NCBI GenBank assembly: GCA_014055495.1
Contig: WIAG01000002.1
Location: 62,001 to 126,000, forward strand
DNA: 64,000 nucleotides
Direction of reading: 5' to 3'
Source of the DNA: Nitrospira sp. CR1.2
GTDB taxonomy: Bacteria > Nitrospirota > Nitrospiria > Nitrospirales > Nitrospiraceae
This document shows positions 35,637-43,368 of the stretch, in pieces. Position 1 is the stretch's first letter; every line of letters begins with the position of its first letter. The notes under the pieces are model-generated. The model did not search any database and was not told the origin of the DNA. It saw only the letters and a list, made by a program, of their open reading frames with translations. The translations under genes were made by a program, and so were the position numbers.

Positions 35637-36679
35637 CCCGAGACACCGGCTTCGCCAAAGGTCGCCATCTCGGTGAGAATCTTGATCGACGCCTGCACCA
35701 GCCCCATACCGAGGCAAGCCCCAGTTCCTTCACCGAGCCGCAGGTCAAGGTCCAGGAGCGCTTTGAGGCCGAGGTGATCCAAGATGACCTGGTGTCCCCG
35801 TTCAACCGATCGATGCGAGGCGATCAGATAGTCGCAGCAGAGCGGCTGAATCCCCGCCGCGATCAAGGCCGCCGCGCCCGCAATAAACCCATCCAACACG
35901 ATCGGCACCCGCGCCGCCGCGGCCCCAAGAATTACACCGGCCAGCCCGGCAATTTCCAGCCCGCCCACCTTGGCGACGACGTCGAGCGCATCAGCCCGGT
36001 CTGGGCGATGCCGATCCAGCGCCTCCTGAATGACCTGAATTTTGTGGATATGACCGGCGTCGTCGATGCCGGTGCCGCGTCCCGTGACGTCGGCCACAGC
36101 CCGACCGGTCATCACGGCTGCGATCGCCGCGCTCGGAGTCGTATTGCCGATGCCCATCTCGCCGGTACCGATCAGCCCGATGCCTTCCCTCGCCGCCTCG
36201 GCCGCCAGATCGATCCCGATCCGGACCGCCTGCGTGGCTTCTGCTCGACTCATCGCCGGTTCTCGCCGCAGGTTCCTCGTCCCCCGCATGACCTTTTTCC
36301 GGATCAGGCCAGGAATGATTCCGAAGTCATAGGCCACCCCGATATCCACCACCCGAACCTCGACCCCCGTATGCCGCGCCAACACGTTCACCCCGGCGCC
36401 GCCCCGGAGAAAATTCAAGACCATCTGCGGTGTCACCTCACTGGGATAGGCACTCACGCCTTCCATCGCCACTCCGTGATCGGCGGCAAGCGTAAAGACG
36501 ACCCCGCGCGGCACATTCGGTTTCGCCTCGCCCGTGATCGCGGCGTACCGCACCACCGTTTCTTCCAGCCGCCCGAGACTCCCGAGGGGTTTGGTCAACC
36601 CGTCCAGCCGAGCCTGAACTCTCGCGGCAATCTGCGCATCAACCGGTTGAATCAGTCGCACCGTCTCATCGAACGTCAT
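35624..36679 (-). CDS. cobT: Nicotinate-nucleotide--dimethylbenzimidazole phosphoribosyltransferase
   Basis: 351 residues from the ATG (a GTG one codon earlier is equally near GAGGAG). Motifs: 'LDGLTKPLGSLGRLEE', 'GDMGIGNTT'-type 'GTGEMGIGNTTPSAA', 'VLDGFIAGAAAL' and the catalytic Glu in 'LRLGEGTGACLGM'. It makes alpha-ribazole phosphate for the lower ligand. No bluB or bza gene for dimethylbenzimidazole synthesis is in the window. It overlaps nothing but is 16 bp after cobU. Confidence 0.95.
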   Translation of the reverse strand: MTFDETVRLIQPVDAQIAARVQARLDGLTKPLGSLGRLEETVVRYAAITGEAKPNVPRGVVFTLAADHGVAMEGVSAYPSEVTPQMVLNFLRGGAGVNVLARHTGVEVRVVDIGVAYDFGIIPGLIRKKVMRGTRNLRREPAMSRAEATQAVRIGIDLAAEAAREGIGLIGTGEMGIGNTTPSAAIAAVMTGRAVADVTGRGTGIDDAGHIHKIQVIQEALDRHRPDRADALDVVAKVGGLEIAGLAGVILGAAAARVPIVLDGFIAGAAALIAAGIQPLCCDYLIASHRSVERGHQVILDHLGLKALLDLDLRLGEGTGACLGMGLVQASIKILTEMATFGEAGVSGREA

Positions 36680-36695
36680 CACGTCATGCTCCTCG

Positions 36696-37253
36696 TCATT
36701 TCAGTCTGAGCGATTGGCCGGCAATGACAACATACACTTCGTCTGCCGCGGCGGCCAATTGCTGATTCACGCGGCCGGCAAGATCCCGGAAGGCGCGCGC
36801 AGCCCGGCTCATCGGCACCAATCCAAACCCCAGTTCGTTACTCACCAGCACGACCCTCGCGGGAGTCCGTCGAATAGCCTGGACCAGTTCATCCACGGTG
36901 TCGGTCAGATCTTTCCCGACAATGCGGAGGCCACAGACATTGCTCACCCACAGGGTCAGGCAATCGACCACGATCGTGCGGTACTGCGAGCCCTCCGACC
37001 GAAACCAGTCCGTTAACGATCGAGGCACCTCCGCCGTCGACCAATCGGCCCCACGTGTCGCCCGGTGCCGCTCGATGCGCGCCTTCATTTCGCCATCCAG
37101 CGCTTGCCCGGTCGCCACGAACGCCTTCGGTCCCTTACGGCCGGCCTTGTCCAATGCCGCCTGGCTTTTTCCCGATGCCGCTCCGCCCAGCACCAGAATG
37201 AGACGGGACCGCGAACGCCGTCGCGGTCTCCTCGACTTACTTACCGGAGGCAT
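36696..37253 (-). CDS. cobU: Adenosylcobinamide kinase/guanylyltransferase
   Basis: 185 residues from the ATG at 37253, overlapping the pduO end by 17 bp. After a basic leader ('SKSRRPRRRSRSR') the P-loop 'LVLGGAASGKS' appears, then 'RIERHRATRGADWSTAEVP' with the guanylylated His region, 'DCLTLWVSN' and 'VSNELGFGLVP'. It phosphorylates cobinamide and then converts it to cobinamide-GDP, the substrate of CobS. The basic N-terminal leader is longer than usual, so the real start may be later. Confidence 0.92.
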   Translation of the reverse strand: MPPVSKSRRPRRRSRSRLILVLGGAASGKSQAALDKAGRKGPKAFVATGQALDGEMKARIERHRATRGADWSTAEVPRSLTDWFRSEGSQYRTIVVDCLTLWVSNVCGLRIVGKDLTDTVDELVQAIRRTPARVVLVSNELGFGLVPMSRAARAFRDLAGRVNQQLAAAADEVYVVIAGQSLRLK

Positions 37254-37833
37254 CGGTTTCACGCTGCCACAAAAACTCCGGTTCACCCTGGGTCTTCGCC
37301 ACCCAGCGCGCCATCACAAACAAGGCGTCACTCAATCGATTCAGATACTTGTTGAGTTCCGCGGCAACGTCTTCTTCCCGGCTCAGCCGGATGCAGATTC
37401 GTTCAGCGCGGCGACAAATTGTTCGCGCTTGGTGCAGCGTGGCCGAAACCTTTCCGCCGCCCGGCAGAATAAATTCCTTGAGCGGAGCCAGCTCCTCCTG
37501 ACAGCGATCGATCATCTGCTCGAGCCTGGTCACATCGCCCTCGGTCACTTTCGGCATGCTCTGAAAACTCTGGCCTGGAGCCGTAGCGAGCAAGCTTCCG
37601 ACGTCGAACAACTTGTTCTGAATCCAGCGCAGGTCTGCCTCGAGGTGCGCGGAGGCCGGAGACGCGCTTCCGCCTTCGGCGTTCATTGCCCGGACCAATC
37701 CTACTGAGGCATTCAACTCATCGACGGTGCCATAGGCTTCCACACGCAGACAGTCCTTCCACACCTGTTGTCCCCCGGCCAATCTCGTTTGGCCCGCATC
37801 GCCGGTTCTTGTATAGACCTTGGTGATTCGCAT
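37237..37833 (-). CDS. pduO: Corrinoid adenosyltransferase, PduO type
   Basis: 198 residues from the ATG at 37833 (GGGGAA just upstream); the track's longer ORF is not coding. The N-terminal 'KVYTRTGDAGQTRL' is the PduO/MMAB ATP loop. 'VDELNASVGLVRA', 'FILPGGGKVSATLHQARTICRRAER' and 'LNRLSDALFVMARW' are family motifs. It transfers adenosyl from ATP to cob(I)alamin. A second, unrelated adenosyltransferase (CobO/BtuR type) lies 282 bp upstream in the same operon, which is unusual. Confidence 0.93.
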   Translation of the reverse strand: MRITKVYTRTGDAGQTRLAGGQQVWKDCLRVEAYGTVDELNASVGLVRAMNAEGGSASPASAHLEADLRWIQNKLFDVGSLLATAPGQSFQSMPKVTEGDVTRLEQMIDRCQEELAPLKEFILPGGGKVSATLHQARTICRRAERICIRLSREEDVAAELNKYLNRLSDALFVMARWVAKTQGEPEFLWQRETDASGK

Positions 37834-37912
37834 TCGTGTTCCCCAATCCTTTCCTGTATTTCGTCCGCAGTCCTGTTCTGAACGTCGCAACGGCCTGCGG
37901 GATCCCCGGTCA

Positions 37913-38119
37913 TCAAGACATTCCCGGTGGACGCTCCGGACCCAACGTCCCGTCCGCCACCTGGTGCAGGCAGGCTGGGCAGAGACAGTCCTGGTAGCGG
38001 GCCGCAATCCAATCCATCTGGGCTTCGGTAATTCCGAGCTTCCCGCACCAGCATTGGTACCCCACGCACTCGAACGGCTGCCGGCAGTGCTCACAGGTTT
38101 TGGTCACCGGCCCTCTCAA
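37913..38119 (-). CDS. Cysteine-rich CWC-family small protein
   Basis: 68 residues, with seven Cys in 'CEHCRQPFECVGYQCWCGKLGI' and 'DCLCPACL'. The C-W-C core is the mark of the CWC family (PF14375), small putative metal-binding proteins of unknown function. The TTG start overlaps the cobO stop by 4 bp; a GTG at 38107 is an alternative. It sits inside the B12 operon between two corrinoid adenosyltransferases, so a link to metal or cobalt(I) handling is conceivable but unsupported. Confidence 0.72.
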   Translation of the reverse strand: MRGPVTKTCEHCRQPFECVGYQCWCGKLGITEAQMDWIAARYQDCLCPACLHQVADGTLGPERPPGMS

Positions 38120-38715
38120 AACTCCACCCCCGCCTGAGCCTTGATGCCGTTTCGAAAGGGATGTTTCACCTGCTTCATCTCGGTCACAAGATCTGCGACC
38201 TCGATCAATTCAACCGGCGCCCCTCTGCCGGTAATGACGAGGTGTTGCATCGCCGGTCGCTGCAGCAAGTGCGGCAGCACTTCCGGCATCGCCAGGTAGC
38301 CATGGTGCAACACAATATTGAACTCATCCAGGATGACCATCGCATAAGACGGATCGCGCATGAACTCACAGGCCGTGGCCCAGGCCTCCCGGGCGAATCT
38401 GGTATCACGCTCACGATCCTGTGTTTCCCAGGTGTACCCCTCGCCCATCCGAAGAAACGTCACGCGCTCGCCGAATGACCTGAGCATCCGCTCCTCGGCC
38501 GTGTCGATGGCGCCTTTGATGAATTGCACGACCGCTACCTTCATCCCATGCCCCAGTACGCGCAGGGCCATGCCGAACGCAGCGGTGGTCTTCCCCTTCC
38601 CCGCCCCGGTATGGACGATCAGCAAGCCCTTCTCCTCCTGAGCCGCCTCAATACGACGGTCCACCGAAACCTTCAGGCGCTGCATTCTGGCTGCATGGTC
38701 GTTATGTTCCGTCAT
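38116..38715 (-). CDS. cobO: Cob(I)yrinic acid a,c-diamide adenosyltransferase
   Basis: 199 residues. The Walker A motif is 'VHTGAGKGKTTAAFGMALR', with 'VQFIKGA' and 'MVILDEFNIVLHHGYL' typical of CobA/CobO/BtuR. It adenosylates corrinoids, in synthesis at the a,c-diamide stage and in salvage. It starts 1 bp after the cbiA stop and overlaps the CWC gene by 4 bp. With PduO nearby, one may serve the pathway and the other cofactor repair. Confidence 0.94.
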   Translation of the reverse strand: MTEHNDHAARMQRLKVSVDRRIEAAQEEKGLLIVHTGAGKGKTTAAFGMALRVLGHGMKVAVVQFIKGAIDTAEERMLRSFGERVTFLRMGEGYTWETQDRERDTRFAREAWATACEFMRDPSYAMVILDEFNIVLHHGYLAMPEVLPHLLQRPAMQHLVITGRGAPVELIEVADLVTEMKQVKHPFRNGIKAQAGVEF

Positions 38716-38716
38716 G

Positions 38717-40117
38717 TCATACCGTCCGCACCGGTGCCATATCTCGGCGCGCTAGACGCGCGACTCCAAGCAGATGCCCGACCACCTCCGGACAACTGCC
38801 GAAATGCTGATGACTATACAACGCCAACGTGTTTCGTCTCATCACTCCGTCCGGTCCCACCGGCTTGCCGTCCGCGTCCGATAGCGCACAGACATACTGC
38901 AGTTTGCCGGCCGGCTCCAGCAGCGAATAGTGAAACTCATGCCCCCGCAGCACCGTGCCCTCCGGACCGAGCAGACAAGGCGCTGTCAGCCGAAGGGTTC
39001 GATACCCCAGCGTCATCGTGTTCTTGCGCATCACCGCCTCGGCAGGCACGGCGCCGACCATCTCGTGCCGATGTCCCGCCGGATCGCGGATCGCCTGCGT
39101 CAGATACATCAGTCCGCCGCACTCGGCATAAATCGCCCCGCCCCGGTCGCTGAACGTCCGCACCGCGGTCCGCATGTCTACGTTGGCCGCAAGATCTTCA
39201 CCGTATAGTTCTGGATACCCGCCACCAAGATAGAGTAGATCGACATCGGGTAGGCTGCGATCGCGCAACGGTGAAAACATCACGAGCTCGGCCCCCGCGG
39301 TTTCCAGCAAATCCAGATTATCCTGATAGTAAAAACAAAACGCCGCATCGTACGCCACGCCGACACGAACCAATTGCCGCGTTGCCTCCGGCCTCGCCAA
39401 AGGGAAATCTTCTCCCGGGAAGGCACCGGCGGACCGAGCCAGAGCCGCGACGCGGTCCACGTCGATGGTGTCTGTCGCGGAACGACCCAACCGGTCATAG
39501 AAATCGCCTGCGCCTTGCTCGATGGCGGTCCTCAGTCCGAGATGGCGATCCTGAATGGTGACTGACTCGTCCGGCCTCAGATACCCGACGACCATCAGAT
39601 CCGTCTCAGCCTCAACCGCCTCTCGCAACAATCGGTAATGTCCCTCGCTCCGCACGCGATTGAAGAGCACCCCCATCACCTTCAGGCCAGGGTCGAATGA
39701 CGCATAGCCGGACGCCATGGCCGCAGCCGATCTGGCCATGGCGCTGCCGTCGATCACCAGCAGCACCGGCGCGTTCAGCTGCTTCGCCAATTCAGCCGTG
39801 CTGCCCAGCTCGTGGATCGGAGAACTGCCGTCGAACAGTCCCATCATGCCTTCCACGATCGACAGGTCCGCATCGACGGAGGCGCGCGCAAAGATGGCCC
39901 GATTGGCGGCTTCCCCCAACATCCAGCCATCCAGATTGCGCGAGGGCCGTCCCGTCGCCATTTGATGGTGGCCCGGATCGATAAAGTCCGGCCCGGCCTT
40001 AAACGGCTGAACGACCAACCCCCTCGCCTTCAAGGCGGCCATCAGCGCCAGAGTGGCCGTGGTCTTGCCGACACCGCTCTGGGTGCCGGCGATGATCACA
40101 CGCGGACGCTGCATCAT
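38717..40117 (-). CDS. cbiA: Cobyrinate a,c-diamide synthase
   Basis: 466 residues. The N-terminal ATPase motif is 'VIIAGTQSGVGKTTATLALMAAL'. The glutaminase domain has its nucleophile Cys in 'AIYAECGGLMYL' and the C-terminal His in 'HEFHYSLLEP'. It amidates the a and c side chains of (hydrogeno)cobyrinate. It is the earliest biosynthetic step encoded here, which implies either that cobyrinate is made by genes elsewhere or that this is a remnant of a split pathway. Equivalent names are cobB and cbiA. Confidence 0.93.
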   Translation of the reverse strand: MMQRPRVIIAGTQSGVGKTTATLALMAALKARGLVVQPFKAGPDFIDPGHHQMATGRPSRNLDGWMLGEAANRAIFARASVDADLSIVEGMMGLFDGSSPIHELGSTAELAKQLNAPVLLVIDGSAMARSAAAMASGYASFDPGLKVMGVLFNRVRSEGHYRLLREAVEAETDLMVVGYLRPDESVTIQDRHLGLRTAIEQGAGDFYDRLGRSATDTIDVDRVAALARSAGAFPGEDFPLARPEATRQLVRVGVAYDAAFCFYYQDNLDLLETAGAELVMFSPLRDRSLPDVDLLYLGGGYPELYGEDLAANVDMRTAVRTFSDRGGAIYAECGGLMYLTQAIRDPAGHRHEMVGAVPAEAVMRKNTMTLGYRTLRLTAPCLLGPEGTVLRGHEFHYSLLEPAGKLQYVCALSDADGKPVGPDGVMRRNTLALYSHQHFGSCPEVVGHLLGVARLARRDMAPVRTV

Positions 40118-40138
40118 GCTCTGGCCCTCATGGGTTGT

Positions 40139-42121
40139 TCATGACTTCCCACCGAACGAGACCCGCACTCCGCCGAAAATCGACCGGATGGGTGCGCCGG
40201 CGCTGGCGATTTCTTCGTACTTCTCGTTGAACAGGTTCTCTGCCCGGAGATAGGCCTGAAGCTGCTTCGTGACATCGTAGGTGACCGCCAACGACCACAC
40301 ATCGAACGCCGGCAGCGATTGCCGGTCTCCGGTGGTATTGTATCGCGAGCCTACGTACCGGCCGATCAGCGTGATCCAGAGCGGATCGACGGGCTGGTAG
40401 CTGATCGTCGCGCTCCATTGATCGGTCGGCCAGCGCGGTAAACGGCTTTGGCTATCCAGATCGCGCGTGAGTGTATTCGTATATTGTGCCTGGAGAATGA
40501 GGCTCTTCACAAACGGTTTGTCGCTTGCGTACGTATAAGAGAGCCCGGCCTCCCAACCTTTGGTCGAGGCTTCCCCGAGCTGCTGCGGGCAAAACCCGAA
40601 CGTGCTGAACGGCGCGCAGAAAACCGGATCGAACGTGGTCGTGATCAAATTCCGGTAGCGGTTCCAGAAGAACCCTCCCGTGAACTTGATCTGCTTGGAG
40701 AACAGATACTGATCGATTCCCACGTCCATACTCTGACTTTTTTCCGGCCCCAGATTGGGATTGCCGAAATTCGGAAAATACAGTTCGTTCATGCTGGGCG
40801 CGCGAAAGCCGGTGGAATACCCGGCGCGGAGTTTCGTGTCCGTTTCCTTGTGGTAGTACCCGCCGGTGAAGCGATAGGTCGTCGCATCGCCGAAGACATT
40901 GTAACTGTCATGGCGGACACCCGCGGTGGCAAACACCCGATCCCAGAGATTCATTTGCGCCTGCGCAAAACCTGCATGAGAGCTCAGAATGCGATTGGTG
41001 AGCCCGCTGTCGTTCTCGCCCTGCTGCTCTCGAAATTGATACCCTGCGCTGAGCAGCAGCAATTTCGTGATCTGCACATTATGCTGCCACTCGAGGCGGT
41101 TGGAGAGCACACGGGTTTCATTCGGATCTCCGAACGGGGTGCTGAACGCGCCGTTGACCAGGCTCCGCTGCAACGTGCCGGGGAGAAAGAGCGAGGCCTC
41201 CTGAGAGCGGGCGAGCGTCAACTTCTGCGTCCACCAGCTCGTCACCGGCTGCTCATAACTGCCGGTGAACATATATTCCTGACTGCGGATTTTCGAGCCG
41301 TACACGTCGCTCGGCGCCGTAGCCGACAGGTTGTCCAGCTGCACATCGGAATTCATCCAGCGCATGCTGAAGTCCAGCCGGCCGTCATGCGGAAGCTCGA
41401 CGCCGATCCGGCCCGAGCCTTGCCAATTGCGATACGAATCCCGCTCCGTCGCTCCTCGCCGGTAGTTGACGGCGGAAAAGGAGGACATGTCCCAGCGGGA
41501 GAGGGAGACACTGTAATCGACCGCCCCCTGCTTCCCGGACACCGTGCCCCCTTCGCGAAGGGAGGCGAACGACCCATACTCCATGAAGCCGGCGGCGGAA
41601 AGCGGCCCCTGCCCCTTCTTCGTCACAATGTTGATGACCCCGCCCATGGCGTCGGATCCCCACAACATACTCTGCGCGCCGCGGAGGATCTCCACTCGTT
41701 CGATGTTGTCGGTCGTCAGATTGGCGAAATTGTAACTGCCGACGGTACCGCTGTTGACGATGGCGCCGTCGATCAGCACCAGGGTCTGATTCGCCCCGCC
41801 GCCTCGAATCTTGGCCGTCACCTCGGTACCGGGACCGCCGTTGGAGAACATCGCCACACCCTGGGCCAATCGAAGCGCGTCCACCACGCTCCTGATGTTC
41901 TGCCGTTTCATATCCTGCGCCGTAATGACCTCGACCGCGCTGGTCACCTGGCTTACCGGCAAGGGGGTTTTGGTGGCCGAGATCACGACTTCCTCGGCAT
42001 GCACGACAGGATCAGACTCCGGAGGCTCGTCGGCATCCGCCGCGGCCGTCCAAACAGGAGGGACACTTGTGACACACACCAACAGGAACAAGACAGACCA
42101 TGGCCTGATACGTACCACCAT
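40139..42121 (-). CDS. btuB: TonB-dependent vitamin B12 receptor
   Basis: 660 residues. A signal peptide ('WSVLFLLVCVTSVPPVWTAAA') is followed by the TonB-box-like 'EEVVISATKTPL', a plug domain (about 50-170, 'QTLVLIDGAIVN', 'RVEILRGAQSMLWGSDAMGGVINIVTKKG') and a 22-strand-type barrel with 'FRAPSMNELYFPNFGNPNLGPEKS'. It imports corrinoids across the outer membrane. The cobalamin riboswitch upstream and B12 genes downstream fix the substrate class. The SD (AAGGGAG) lies in a small hairpin before the ATG. Confidence 0.93.
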   Translation of the reverse strand: MVVRIRPWSVLFLLVCVTSVPPVWTAAADADEPPESDPVVHAEEVVISATKTPLPVSQVTSAVEVITAQDMKRQNIRSVVDALRLAQGVAMFSNGGPGTEVTAKIRGGGANQTLVLIDGAIVNSGTVGSYNFANLTTDNIERVEILRGAQSMLWGSDAMGGVINIVTKKGQGPLSAAGFMEYGSFASLREGGTVSGKQGAVDYSVSLSRWDMSSFSAVNYRRGATERDSYRNWQGSGRIGVELPHDGRLDFSMRWMNSDVQLDNLSATAPSDVYGSKIRSQEYMFTGSYEQPVTSWWTQKLTLARSQEASLFLPGTLQRSLVNGAFSTPFGDPNETRVLSNRLEWQHNVQITKLLLLSAGYQFREQQGENDSGLTNRILSSHAGFAQAQMNLWDRVFATAGVRHDSYNVFGDATTYRFTGGYYHKETDTKLRAGYSTGFRAPSMNELYFPNFGNPNLGPEKSQSMDVGIDQYLFSKQIKFTGGFFWNRYRNLITTTFDPVFCAPFSTFGFCPQQLGEASTKGWEAGLSYTYASDKPFVKSLILQAQYTNTLTRDLDSQSRLPRWPTDQWSATISYQPVDPLWITLIGRYVGSRYNTTGDRQSLPAFDVWSLAVTYDVTKQLQAYLRAENLFNEKYEEIASAGAPIRSIFGGVRVSFGGKS

Positions 42122-42130
42122 CCTGACACT

Positions 42131-42147
42131 CCCTTTCGCTCGAAGGG
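42131..42147 (-). promoter_or_regulatory. SD-sequestering hairpin of btuB
   Basis: On the minus strand CCCTTCGAGCGAAAGGG pairs CCCTT with AAGGG, burying the AAGGGAG that lies 8 bp before the btuB ATG. It follows the riboswitch directly and is a likely translational expression platform. No T-tract follows, so transcription termination is less likely. Confidence 0.5.
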
Positions 42148-42160
42148 ATCAGTCGTAACA

Positions 42161-42400
42161 GCCGGCAGTTGGGTCTCCTGACTTGCGGATCGTCATGGCT
42201 CCACGCCTTCCCAACCGGAACGTCAACCGTCTCTCGTGAAGCGTATCTCGCGGACCTCGGTCCTAGGAAATACGTGTCATGATCTACGTCACGAACCAAG
42301 CCAGTGGCTCAATGCAGAGACACTCCCCGCTTACAGTGGCGGCACCGTGATGGAATTGCACCATCTTCCCCGACGCTGACGGCGTCTTCCTGACACTCCG
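42161..42400 (-). promoter_or_regulatory. Cobalamin riboswitch upstream of btuB
   Basis: Reading the minus strand, GGGGAAGATGGTGCAATTCC and CACGGTGCCGCCACTGTAAG form the 5' core. GCCACTG (42308-42302) and GGGAAGGC (42212-42205) bracket a variable arm, and AGTCAGGAGACCCAACTGCC is the B12 box. All match the AdoCbl riboswitch consensus (Rfam Cobalamin). The variable arm of about 89 nt holds a copy of the intergenic repeat. Ligand binding should shut off btuB and the B12 operon. I see no clear promoter in front of it. Confidence 0.93.
42229..42254. repeat. Repeat arm inside btuB riboswitch
   Basis: GTCTCTCGTGAAGCGTATCTCGCGG matches the left arm of the intergenic repeat (CGTGAAGCGTATCTCG, exact over 16 nt). 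It lies within the arm between GCCACTG and GGGAAGGC of the riboswitch. Confidence 0.75.
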
Positions 42401-42471
42401 TTCTCCAATGATGACACGCCCCTCCTCCTCACACGGGGGGGCCGGGCGCGAACCCCTCCCGCACCATCCGA

Positions 42472-43368
42472 TCACCCCCTGAACGGCATCCCTTGCCTCG
42501 GCAACGTGATCCGCGGCAATCCCGACTGCGGATGCGCATCGATCAAGACCTCGCAGCCATACACCTCTTGTAACACTTCCACAGACATGACCTTGGCGGG
42601 AGCGCCGATCGTACACATCCGCCCCGCCCTCAACATCGCCACGCGATCGCAATACTGACTGGCCAGGTTCAGATCGTGCGACACGATCACCACCGTCAAC
42701 CCGCGTTCGTCACAGAGTCGGCGCAACGTCGCACAAATGCCCAACTGGTGCGGCAGATCCAGAAATGCCGTCGGTTCATCGAGCAACAAGACTCGGGGCG
42801 CTTGCGCCAAGGCCCGCGCAATCATGGTGCGCTGACGTTCTCCTCCGGACAGATCGGTGACGGCACGCCCGGCGAGATGCGCGATGTCCATCGTGGCCAT
42901 GGCCTGCGAGGCCGCCTGACAATCCTCTCGATCCTCCCAACCAAAGCCCAGACTCCATCCCGAACGCCGACGGTGGGGAAAGCGCCCCATCAAGACCGTC
43001 TCTGCGACCCTGAACGGAAACAGCTGTGGACTGTCCTGCGGGACAACAGCGACGGTCTGCGCCACCTGCTCGTGGGAGAGGCTACGTAACGGTCGTCCGA
43101 ACAAGGCGATCTCCCCTTCCTGTGGGGCAGCCAATTTCGCCAACAGTTTCAGCAACGAGGTTTTGCCCGACCCATTGGGCCCGACGATGCCCAGAATCTC
43201 GCCTTGCACGACCTCCAGCGTCACATCTCGAAGGACCCATGGCTCTCCCTGTAGACGCGATGGTCCGTAACGGAAATGCACCCCGCCGACGGTATAGGCC
43301 TGATGCGCCACCAGACCCGACTCCAGGCCTCCTCCCGGGATCTGAGCGGTGGGGTCGATCCGCGTCAT
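42472..43368 (-). CDS. btuD: Cobalamin ABC transporter ATP-binding protein
   Basis: 298 residues from the ATG at 43368, which overlaps the permease stop (ATGA); the track's 451-residue ORF adds non-coding frame. Walker A 'GIVGPNGSGKTSLL', Q-loop 'VVPQDSPQLFPF', signature 'LSGGERQRTMIARAL', Walker B 'VLLLDEPTAFLD' and the H-loop 'IVSHDLN' are intact. It powers corrinoid import with BtuC and BtuF. Siderophore transporters share this family; the riboswitch upstream of the operon supports B12. Confidence 0.92.
   Translation of the reverse strand: MTRIDPTAQIPGGGLESGLVAHQAYTVGGVHFRYGPSRLQGEPWVLRDVTLEVVQGEILGIVGPNGSGKTSLLKLLAKLAAPQEGEIALFGRPLRSLSHEQVAQTVAVVPQDSPQLFPFRVAETVLMGRFPHRRRSGWSLGFGWEDREDCQAASQAMATMDIAHLAGRAVTDLSGGERQRTMIARALAQAPRVLLLDEPTAFLDLPHQLGICATLRRLCDERGLTVVIVSHDLNLASQYCDRVAMLRAGRMCTIGAPAKVMSVEVLQEVYGCEVLIDAHPQSGLPRITLPRQGMPFRG

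Noticed and set aside
40448-42181. 577-residue plus-strand ORF opposite btuB
   Set aside because: Antisense shadow of btuB; composition is Arg/His/Gly-rich with no recognisable domain.
42421-42471. GC-rich G/C runs after btuD as a terminator
   Set aside because: The runs do not form a clean stem and no U-tract follows.
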